Shown piece after piece: positions 55,016-64,000 of a stretch of 64,000 nucleotides of DNA. Source of the DNA: Amyelois transitella (lineage: Eukaryota > Arthropoda > Insecta > Lepidoptera > Pyralidae). Both the position numbers and the translations under genes were made by a program. The stretch is from contig NC_083526.1 in NCBI RefSeq assembly GCF_032362555.1, positions 5,724,001 through 5,788,000 on the forward strand. The letters run 5' to 3'. The stretch's first letter is position 1. Each line of letters starts with the position of its first letter. The notes under the pieces were generated by a model, which worked only from the letters and a program-made list of their open reading frames with translations, was not told the origin of the DNA and did no database searches.

Positions 55016-55635
55016 AGACAAAGAGGGTAGACAATACATTAATGCCTCGAGAGAGGTCATAAGACTTGTCAACGTTCGTGAGTGGCCCCACTGGTATTCC
55101 GGTAAAAAGGTCACGGGGCAGTCGCTTCCTGTGACCGTCTTTGGAGCATAATAATTTGAAACGCGAAAGATTTAAAGTTGACTGTGAAATGACCAATTGT
55201 TTGAATGTTTGTATGAGAATAAAATGTTATTTTGTGTCTAGGATTACTTCTTAGAATTAATAAGTACTATGAATATCAATATAATGATAAAAATATCTTC
55301 TAAAGCTTTCAATTATATTTTGAGAATTAGCGGCATGCTACATGCTTTTTGAGTAATATTAGATTGTTTGAGTAATATTATGTAGCCAATTTGATGGAAT
55401 TCTTATGTATAACCGATTCATATGAAACTATTAACATTATGATTTTCTGTTATAAACGATTAGCTTTTTTAAAATAAAAATGTTTCATACTCTAATTCGA
55501 TTTCTGTTAAGAAATTTATACAATTTTAAAACTTATCAACTACTATAAAATAAGGGGTTTCGTTTATGATAGGAATTTGTAAGCTGCGTATAAACTGGGC
55601 CAACAGATTTGGTTTTGCTAGCCTTCGTTGGTCCC

Positions 55636-55816
55636 ATAGAATTCGAAATAATAGTACTGGTTAGTTTGTCATCGCAAATACCAAATCTGTCTTTCAACTT
55701 ATTTGTTAGGTATCCAACAGCGCAGAAAACTGCGTGCGTTGCAATACGATGACATAATTCCTATAGTTTCATGGCAGTTCTATTGCCTTATATTATTCCG
55801 ATATCTATGAGTGTCA
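55636..55816. mobile_element. MITE copy (ATAGA...AATAATATAAG ends)
   Basis: The left end CATAGAATTCGAAATAATA is inverted at the right end (TATTATTCCGATATCTATG). 181 bp, non-coding. Confidence 0.6.
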
Positions 55817-57829
55817 CTATTTCACCGAACACTGCCTTATTATTCGCCGATGAGGTGTGGAGAGCTGCTTCTACGACCAATAGTATTAGAGCGTTAATAT
55901 AAACATTTTTATTGGATGTTGATACAATAGTTTATTATTTAAAAAAATCGCAATTTTTAACATATTCCGTTTAAATACAATCGTCGCGATTGGATAAATA
56001 ATTATATGAATTTTATAATCGCCAATTCATACATCCAGGTTGACATGACAATTGTATTTGATAATAATTTTTAAATTAAAAAATACCGGCTTTGTAGTTG
56101 GTGCGACCTTACATGGCGGCGATCTACGCAAGTGTTGAAATTAGTGTTGCCGAATTATCGATATTTGTTTTGATAACCTTGCAAATTATCTTTAATTTCG
56201 ATGGTATTAACAGCTCAGTTTGATACGACGGTATCAATAACAACAATACTATCGACAGTATAGACTCGAGCGGCAACACTAGCTTAAGTAACAAAGTTTG
56301 TACAAATTAATTCCTAAAGTCCCTAAAGTCTTAATAAATAATATCCCATTAACAAACCAAAAGATAGTGGTCTCAAATATTTAAACCATTGCAACTGGAA
56401 AGAAGGGAAAAACGTACGTGAATTATTGAAATGTCAGATTTTTTAATAGTCTCACAAGGTTTAATTTCGAAAATTTGATTTATGAACTGTAAGATTCTTG
56501 TAAACTATGATAGATAGATGTTTTCAAATTTTAGAAAATTTTATAATTTTGTACACTTCAGAAAGCTTAATTTTTTATGTTCTCGGAGAAATGTCAGTAG
56601 TTTGTGTTTTAGTTACATAAATACTGTTTATTGGTAAGTTTAATAGGCCCAAACAATTGTTGTTAAAATGATAAAAAGAAACTGAGAAATCATTCGATGC
56701 GACCCTCGTGCCTTTGTAAAATAAGCCTTATTACGCGTGAAATAGTTTCTTTTAGGCGCCATCACAATTAAAAAATTTAATGTGTATACGGGATGTGACA
56801 TAAGACGAAATATATAAAAAAAACCGCTCGCTTTATACATTGTAAATTTTTGTCTTTTTTATATATTTCGACAATTTATTTGTGGATAATTTTATTCATA
56901 CTGATGTGAAACACTAATTACGTTGGTGTAGATGTTACATCCGGTTTACACGTACTTACATAAGACGCTTCGCTGTCTTTACTTTTTAATTGATATTCTA
57001 TAATTTGTGTGAATATAAAAATTTTAAAACCTTACCTAATGTGTTCTTAAGTAATTAAGATATAAACGTTATTAATATACTTACATCAATAGAAACTATG
57101 TAAATCGCATCGAAAGATATTCTTGTTAGTTTTTCTTTTTTGATATAAATATACGCTGGGAAGTCATAGAATTATGTATTGAAACATATAACTAGTATAA
57201 TTTAGTAATTTTTGTTTGTTTTTAGCATTAAAAATATGCAAATTATGTATAGAAAAGACGAGATGTCTTTTTAAAAGGGTTATTTCCTGTAAGTCAATTG
57301 ATTTAAACTTTTTTTTAGTGTGTGTATATAGTGTGCGAACATAATGACTTCCAGTATATATATTTATATGTGAAGATTTGTAATAATGATTTGCTGATGG
57401 CACTCAGATGTGTTTTAGTATTCGCTGTAAGTTTTAAGTTTAAACTATAGTTTTTCAAAAGATATTTAATATTCACCATGTATATAGTAGATAGTACAAA
57501 AATATTAAAAGAAAACTATTTGAAATGATGACTTGTTTTATTGGTATCAAGAGAAACTTAATAATCCATTTTATACAGCATGATATGTAAGTGTTAAGGA
57601 AATTTTCACAGAATGTTTTGACGATGAAACTGGTAACAAATAGCAAAAAGTGGAAAAAAAATATTACGTTGTTTTTATATGCTAATTTTTTTAAAATTAA
57701 TGATAATAAAGGATGGTATGATTAGTGAAAATTTAAACAAACTGGAAAAGCAACTTAAACAATATCAGAATAACACATATAATCATTTAGAAGTCATAAA
57801 TTAATTCCATATTGTTTTTATTCTGTTTT

Positions 57830-57990
57830 AAACCAATAGCAACACCCGTAGCATCGACGCAGGACGCCATTTTTTATCGCGCGAAAAACTATCGCTATCC
57901 TCTTTTACGTCATAATAAAAAAAGAAATAGCGATAGATTTTGGGCTCGCGCGCGCCATTCTAATGGGGCAGGTAATACAGTACAGTACAA
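57830..57990. promoter_or_regulatory. CpG-rich promoter-like patch without assigned gene
   Basis: GACGCCATTTTTTATCGCGCG, TTTTACGTCATAAT and GGCTCGCGCGCGCCATTC stand out from AT-rich surroundings. The GCCAT/ATGGC cores and a CRE-like ACGTCA resemble insect housekeeping promoters. No coding exon was found next to it. It may serve a non-coding transcript or an exon outside my recognition. Confidence 0.3.
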
Positions 57991-58229
57991 TACAGTACTT
58001 AAAAAGCAGATAAACAGATTTCGAGAAAATCTATATTAGCAAGTATTTCCTTTGGCGATAATCATAACGTTTCCTTTTCTACATATGGGAAGAACCAAGG
58101 TTAATCTTTATCATATTTTGGTTTCCGTCAGTAATCACTGCTAAAGCATAGAAAGTTTGATAAAGAGCAGGTACTTACTCCCGCTCAAGCAATTGTTATC
58201 GCCCATGTTTCTCTTTGGGGAGACTAAAT

Positions 58230-58480
58230 AGGTATACATTATAAGCACGTCTATATCCCATGCAGGGCGGATGGAGCCAACAGTCTTGAAGAGACTGAAA
58301 AGACACGTTTGAGCTGATGGAATTGAGCTTTGAATAGTGACAGGTTGCCTGCCCGATCGTATACAAGAAGAATTTCAAGTTTATTAGCCATTCCCTTATT
58401 CGCCTTTTACAACATCCATGACAAAGATATGTAGTGGTCAAAAGTCTATTCTAAAGTGCGGAAAAGTTAGTACCTAAAAG
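58230..58480 (-). repeat. family A retroposon, diverged
   Basis: Reversed and decayed copy just beyond the 3' end of the small membrane protein gene. Confidence 0.7.
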
Positions 58481-58519
58481 CGGAGACTATACCTAAATAA
58501 ATAAATTTTCACTATTTCT

Positions 58520-60267
58520 TTATAATTTGACGCCGGCGTATTCGCCAGTAATCGCCTGTCGATACTGGGACGCTTTCAGCTCAGCAGAGACCATGTGCAT
58601 ATTCAGTTGCCCTCGATATCTGTCCACTAGTGGAATGCACCGGAATATCACTGGAAGCATAGGAATATAATAGACGACAAATGATAACTAATTTTTGTTT
58701 TAGTGATGAGTTTCACAAAAAAAAAAACTAAAACATTGAAATAAATGCATCAATCTACAAAAAACTGACTGAAATATAACGAAGAACACTAAATGTAACA
58801 ATCCTTTTTCTGAATACAGCATCAAAATCGGTTAAACGAAATGCGAGATATCGCGTACAAACAAACGTATACATATACAGGTCAAACTGAGAACCATTTT
58901 TTTATTAAAGCGGTTAAAAAACATTACTTACTGAAGAGGAACAATACTTCAGGGACGAACAAGACCAGACTTTTTAAAGGTCCTTCCTCCTTGGACTTGA
59001 CCAGGAACTCCATGAGGGCCACGATCAGACCCAAACCCACGAACCCTAGTGTCACCGCCACGTAGATGTTCACTAAACACGCGCTTTCCTGAAAATAATA
59101 ATTGATACGGCCAATATTAATAAAGACAAGCTCACTATAACGTATATAAATTCTTTCTCGAGTCTTGAATTGGTTTTGACGTTAATTTAGAATATATACA
59201 TGTTTATATATTGACTTTATTTATTTATTTGTATTGTACGTATATAATTGTTGTGTCTGAAGGATAATACTAGTAAAAGAACTGTTGTTCACCCTTGCCT
59301 CAATTTTGTTTATGATTCTCTTATTGTCAGGTTGGCTGGAAGAGATCCCACTTAGGGATAAGTCCGCCTTTGTACTGTACTGTTTTTATTTGTAATGTAC
59401 TCCTTTAGTGAACAATAAAGCATTTACTTACTTACTTATAACGTTTAAAAAGTGTAATGAAGGTAGGCAGTAGGCTTACTACAATACAAGCCAGTAGCAG
59501 CAACAAGTTGGCTATCTGGAACAGCGTGACGATCACGTGCCGGGCTGACTGTACCCGCTCCCCCGCTGGGGTGCAGTGGGGGCTCGGGGCGCGGCTCGAG
59601 ATCATGTCATCTGCTATGCATCCCACCTGAAAAGTCATCCATACTGATATACCTAAACATACATACATATGGCCACGTCTATATCCCTTGCGGGGTAGAC
59701 AGAGCCACCAGTCTTGACTGAATGGCCACGTTCAGCTATTTGGCTTAATGATAGAATTGAGATTCAAATAGTGACAGGTTGCTTGCCCATCGCCTAAAAA
59801 AGAATCCCAAGTTTGTAAGCCTATCCCTTAGTCGCCTTTTACGACATCCACGGGAAAGAAATGGAGTGGTCATATACTTTTTGTATTGGTGCCGAACCAC
59901 ACGGCATTGTATACATCTAAATAAGTAAATATCTATATACGTGACAGTTTACACTAATTAGCCTCGAAGTAAGTTCGAGACTTGTGTTACGAGATACTAA
60001 CTCAACGATACTATATTTTATAATAAAAATTTATATATATAAACATCCAAGTCCCAGAACAATCAGAGAAAGTTCGTTTCTCATCATGCCCTGGCCGGGA
60101 TTCGAACCCGGGACCTCTGGTGTCACAGACAAGCGCACTACCGCTGCGCCACAGAGACCGTCATGATGATGACGAGAGATACTGACCAAACTTATAACAG
60201 AGATCAGCAACGCAGTCATCCTGGGGGGTAAACATCCGATGAAGTCCTCGCATTTCGGTAAAATCAT
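58520..60267 (-). CDS. small four-helix membrane protein, function unknown
   Basis: Exons on the minus strand: 60267-60187 (ATG), 59626-59480, 59088-58932 and 58650-58520 (TAA). They join in phase to 171 aa. Four hydrophobic segments are visible: MTALLISVISL crossing the first junction, VIVTLFQIANLLLLLACIVV, then VNIYVAVTLGFVGLGLIVAL, and SLVLFVPEVLFLF. A short polar tail ends with EYAGVKL. The donor of exon 2 was placed at GTA/GTAAGC because it alone keeps the next exon's hydrophobic frame; the later AA/GTAAGT would bring in a stop. Layout resembles the small four-span membrane proteins that are numerous in insects, but I do not recognise a named family. Confidence 0.7.
59655..59906 (-). repeat. 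family A retroposon
   Basis: Reversed copy in the first intron of the small membrane protein gene, from CATACATACATATGGCC to GCCGAACCACACGGCA. Confidence 0.85.
59945..60165 (-). repeat. tRNA-derived SINE (second type)
   Basis: Reversed near-complete copy. The tRNA-like head is at 60090-60165 and the body extends to about 59945. It sits about 20 bp from the first exon's donor at 60187. Confidence 0.85.
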
Positions 60268-60987
60268 TCACAATGATACGCTTTAAACCGTCTTTAAATG
60301 GGAGGTTCTCAATTAGTCGCGTACGTTTTATGTGTTCCACGATTATGTGTGTGTCCCCTCAGAATAATATTTTCCAGTTTACTTCTATCTACAAGTTATT
60401 ATTTTGAGCTATTTATGTAGTTGTCAAAATAATCATAGGTATGTATCAGACTTTGAAGTTCGTTTGAGCTGTCTGTAGCTTAGAATATCGACTTAATTAG
60501 ACAATATGTTTATGAATATGTCAAACGATCTTTATTATTGATTTAATAAAAAGAAAATAATAAAATATATTTATATTCATTTATATATTATTTAGTTGAA
60601 AATTAAAAAATATATACATAAATTACTTACTAAATTGGAGTTTACTGTAATAATATGATTACGTAAGTAAAAAAAAGAAAAAAATAATTACTTAATTTAA
60701 AAAATCATTATGTTAGGTAAGTATCATGGTATTGATGCTTGATGATGAGTATGTTGGTAGCTACGTAATAAAACCTACCATAGGCATCTACCAAAAAGTA
60801 TCACTATAAAATAGGAAGTAAGTCATCAAATACTTCTTATTTGATATTTTTTACTGGCTGGTCATTTTCTAATTCTTTTCTGCATTTTCTTCTTTTTAAT
60901 GTCAAAAAGAAAAATCCAATAAGCATTTTGTTTGCTGAACAAGTCCGTGGAAAATTATTTCTTCTAATTATATATTTTAACTTTAAA
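60268..60987. promoter_or_regulatory. shared upstream region of membrane gene and Sil1-like gene
   Basis: 720 bp of AT-rich DNA between divergent start codons. No clear motif or coding sequence. Presumed to hold both promoters. Confidence 0.35.
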
Positions 60988-62365
60988 ATGATGCGATTAA
61001 GTATAATTCTTTGGTTCTTTGTCGGTTTCTGGGTTTCTACTGAAGGGTATACAGGAGAAAATGTTGGTTAGTTATCATCAAATGCTTACTCTTTATTTTG
61101 TTTATTATGTCAACGACCACCGTCTTAGCTCAGTGACCAAAAGTTTGACTATGGGCTTCATTCCAACTCATTCAGTCCAAGTATCTTCACGGCTCTTCGG
61201 TCGCTGTTAAAGCATATGTTAGCTATATAAGGTACTTACTTAAAATTTTAACGATTTAATAAAGGACATTCACTTCATAACGGAAGTATAAGTTTCAGGT
61301 AAAGGCAGTTGCTTAATATGTTATTTATTTTATTGTCCTAATAAAAATGTTTTAGAGATCAGCACCCCGGCATTCGAAGTTGCCTCCCAAGAAGAACATG
61401 AACATGACTCCATAACAGAACTCTTGGCCATAGACAAGATCGATAAAGCAATTGAGGACATTGAACAAATATCATCTTTAGCAGACAAATCATACCGTGA
61501 AGGTATACTTCCGATTGAGGAAATAGAAAAAATGTATAACGACATCAATGTAAAATTTGACGACATTATAGAAATGATGACTAACCCTAATAATGTTTAC
61601 GAATTTCTGAATGCTAAAGGTTTAGACAGAGTTGTTATAACCAATCTAGAAACTCCGTATACAGCGTTGCGAACGAATATTTTAATTTTGCTAAAAACCC
61701 TATTCGATATGGCGCCTATAACTATCAATGCAGTGATGCCTGCTAGGATGATAGATAAAGTGCTTGACATCTTTGAAAACGATGATGATATAGGTATAAA
61801 AGCGCATGCCATTGATGTCTTGCATGCTTGGCTACCAGGAAATCCAAGAGTGCAAGCGAGAGTAATGAAAGTCAAAGGCCTAGTACCGTTTTACGAACAG
61901 ATGACGAAACTAGATTTGAAGAGCCTCCATACATTGCTTGATTTATTCAATAAGGTTTTAGAAGAACATATCTTAGTCCGGCAAAAGAAGACACAGATGA
62001 CCAAACGAGATTCCGATGAACTGAAAATGTATCAGAGGATTGGACTAATAGAACATATGTCTAGGAAAGACGTTTGCAATGGACTTCTGGATATTTTTAG
62101 AAATACTTGGGCGTCGACTTCAGCTGAAAACGATATCGTTGTACCGATTCTAGATTTGTCCGCGAAGATAGGTCCGTTTTGTCTGAAGAGCTTCAAAGGC
62201 AAACCTAAGGCTCTGGATTTGTTTGATGCCTTTTTGAAATATCTTAAGGAAGACAATAGAGGTGAATATTTTGAGAAATACGACATGAACGCGTCTAATG
62301 TAGAAACTGCCATAGCAGATTATGTAAACAGTCTTAAACAGGGGAACGAAAAGGATGAGTTTTAG
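60988..62365 (+). CDS. Sil1: Sil1-like ER nucleotide exchange factor for BiP
   Basis: Sil1 releases ADP from the ER chaperone BiP through an armadillo-like helical repeat domain. Exons 60988-61066 and 61356-62365 join in phase 1 to 362 aa. The first exon is a signal peptide (MMRLSIILWFFVGFWVSTEG). The second encodes an acidic linker and helical repeats. The segments TNPNNVYEFLNAKGLD, YTALRTNILILLKTLF, IKAHAIDVLHAW and NPRVQARVMKVKGL fit the Sil1/Fes1/HSPBP1 fold. The C-terminus NEKDEF is a KDEL-type ER retrieval signal, supporting ER location. Shorter than yeast or human Sil1 (about 420-460 aa). Sil1 is preferred over cytosolic Fes1/HSPBP1 because of the signal peptide and KDEF. Confidence 0.82.
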
Positions 62366-62514
62366 TTTTCACGTATTAATACTTATACTGTAGGTGTAGA
62401 TGTTCAATATAATGCTTTATTAAATTACTGTCTATTTTTAAGTAATTAAATCCAACATACCTCTATAATTTGTTAAATCTCTTTTCCACATAGTTGTTTA
62501 GTTGTACTTTACTT

Positions 62515-62765
62515 AGAGTTTGTTTGTTTGAACGCGTTAATCTCAGGAACTACTGGTTCGAATTGAAAAAATATTTTTGTGTTGAATAGACCATTTATCG
62601 AGGAAGGTTTTAGGCTATATAACATCACGCTGCAACTATAAGGAGCGAAGAAATAATGGAATACGTGAAAAAAACGGGAAAAGTTATTCATCCTTGGGCT
62701 TCAATGGTGCCCAAAATAACTATTCCACGCGGACGAAGTCGCGGACGAAGTCGCGGGCACAGCTA
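62515..62765 (+). mobile_element. Helitron, 5'-truncated
   Basis: Matches 20281-20531 from TTTGTTTGTTTGAACGCG to GCGGGCACAGCTAG. Near its end CGCGGACGAAGT is duplicated. The TC start is missing. Confidence 0.82.
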
Positions 62766-63186
62766 GTAATTAATAAAAGTTTAAATTTAAGTAACAAACA
62801 TTCATACACAGACTTGCCTAAGTAAATAAGCATTTGTATTTCGCACATATGTAAGTAGCTATCAGTTACATAAAATAAAAGCGTAGTAAAAAAAAACGCC
62901 CCTCTGTGTGGTCTGACCCCGACCACAAAGTGTTTCGATATGCCATTGTGACTTCCATGAGGGTGCGGATTGATACAATGCTGTATTGTACGATTTATTT
63001 TATTGTATCTGTTGATTTATTATGAAATCAAATTTCCTCGATGAAGTGCTTTTTCTAATTTGTATGTTTTACTAATGCTGCTCGCGACTTCGTCCGCGTT
63101 ATTCCAATGTCTAAGCCAATTGGTGCGAATCAGGAAAATCCGTGCAGTTGTTTTTGCGTGATAGAGAACAAACATACCCACATGGT

Positions 63187-63405
63187 TCAAATTCAAAATT
63201 TTTATTCATTACTATAGGATACTATAAATCGCTTAATAATTCTCAAAACGTATGGTTTAACAACATTGGTTGACGTCAAATAAATTACTTAAAAACTAAG
63301 TTTACTGCCTCTTCCAAGGCGTCAGTGCAGAAGAAGCGGTAACAAACTGCACTGCAGCATTTTCTTCAACAACGTCAACTTCACAATATTAATTAAACTT
63401 AGAAT
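63187..63405 (-). repeat. LINE 3' tail, family F
   Basis: Reversed copy in good condition, from a TTCAAAATTCAAAATTTTTATT end to GTCAACTTCACAATATTA. On the minus strand it encodes an intact-looking ORF end, including VVEENAAVQFVTA. Confidence 0.75.
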
Positions 63406-63667
63406 AGAATAGAATATAGGTTATAAACGTCCGCATGCCTTTTTGGCCCACATGCATTTTAACCGGCACCTTACCGATTCGACCACCGACGCTAATAAAG
63501 TTGTCATTATATCAATCAATAAGTCAGTCAGTGTCCTATATATATATAGATGATGTTCAAGACACTGACTGACTTAACCGTTAAACCGATAACCCTTAAA
63601 CTCTGAAAACGTTTGCGTTTCATGATTTGGTTTAGTCGAACTTTAGGTTTAGTTACAGTAGGAACAT

Positions 63668-63840
63668 ACATGCTTAAAATCACGCCTTTTTCCCGGAGGG
63701 GCAGGCAGAGACTAATCTTGCCACGATCTCTGCATACTTCTTTCGCTTCATCCACATTCATAAATCTCTTCATCGGCAGTTTCGAATATTCATGCCCTGA
63801 CCTGTTGTCAGAACGTCCTTAATTTGTCCTAGACGAACGT
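63668..63840 (-). repeat. retroposon family B 3' end
   Basis: Minus-strand copy of the [15 protein letters not shown]-coding end with CATGTATG-like tail remnants at its 3' side. Confidence 0.75.
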
Positions 63841-64000
63841 AATACGTTCGTCTAGGCCTTACCTAGTAGTACCTACTCATATATACCTAATGTGATTTTG
63901 ACTCCAACCTTTGTCCTTTTATATTGTTATAAGCAAATCTTTAGAAAAATAAATAAACTATAAGAATAAAAAAAAATAATGATTTAAATATTATTTCCGT

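Larger units (their letters stand above)
52494..58519. other. intergenic: NELF-A 3' region to small membrane gene
   Basis: Contains the NELF-A 3' UTR, a decayed copy of its last exon (52905-53230), two MITEs (53503-53695 and 55636-55816), a SINE-body scrap (54400-54520), a 60-bp tandem duplication (54896-55015), CpG-rich promoter-like patches (56095-56290 and 57830-57990) and a reversed family A copy (58230-58480). No coding gene was recognised among the short reading frames. Confidence 0.55.
62366..64000. other. intergenic, repeats only
   Basis: Contains a 5'-truncated Helitron (62515-62765), a scrap of Helitron sequence near 63080-63180 (-), a reversed family F LINE tail (63187-63405) and a reversed family B end (63668-63840). 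No gene was recognised. Confidence 0.65.

Noticed and set aside
63528-63822. Gene coding [19 protein letters not shown]
   Set aside because: It is one of six copies of the family B retroposon end, with (TATG)n tails and broken frames.

Overview
The window is nuclear DNA of an insect, almost certainly a moth or butterfly. It has split genes with GT/AG introns, AT-rich introns, and several dispersed repeats of lepidopteran type: tRNA-derived SINEs, short retroposon tails ending in (TATG)n, Helitrons inserted between A and T, and a mariner. No operons, phages or CRISPR arrays are present. Names below rest on protein motifs recalled from family knowledge; no search was run.

Layout. 1-1985: a broken mariner transposon, two tRNA-derived SINEs and a (TATG)n retroposon, all inside an intron of the first gene. 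1986-12232 (+): eight coding exons of glass, the five-zinc-finger photoreceptor transcription factor; its N-terminal exon lies left of the window. 14262-35014 (+): a complete 22-exon O-GlcNAcase gene (GH84 catalytic part plus C-terminal acetyltransferase-like part), reconstructed as 1053 aa. 39720-42217 (-): a four-exon leucine-rich-repeat gene resembling LRRC27. 42984-52493 (+): an 11-exon gene for NELF-A, head-to-head with the LRR gene. 58520-60267 (-): a four-exon gene for a small four-helix membrane protein I cannot name. 60988-62365 (+): a two-exon gene for a Sil1-like ER nucleotide exchange factor. The rest is introns and intergenic DNA full of repeat fragments. Exon junctions below were joined by phase, and every reconstructed coding sequence is open throughout.

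The genes are unrelated housekeeping or developmental genes and form no pathway. The striking structure is the repeated duplication of exon ends. In O-GlcNAcase, the 3' part of an exon, its splice donor and some intron have been tandemly copied three times over: units of about 192 bp (8 donors), 183 bp (3 donors) and 138 bp (8 donors, the units apparently identical). The 183- and 138-bp arrays are open reading frames whose donors all lie in the same phase, so choosing a different donor would add whole 61- or 46-residue repeats to the enzyme. Older single copies of the same kind sit downstream of exons in glass, O-GlcNAcase and NELF-A. A second pattern is that retroposon copies often end within a few tens of bases of splice acceptors.
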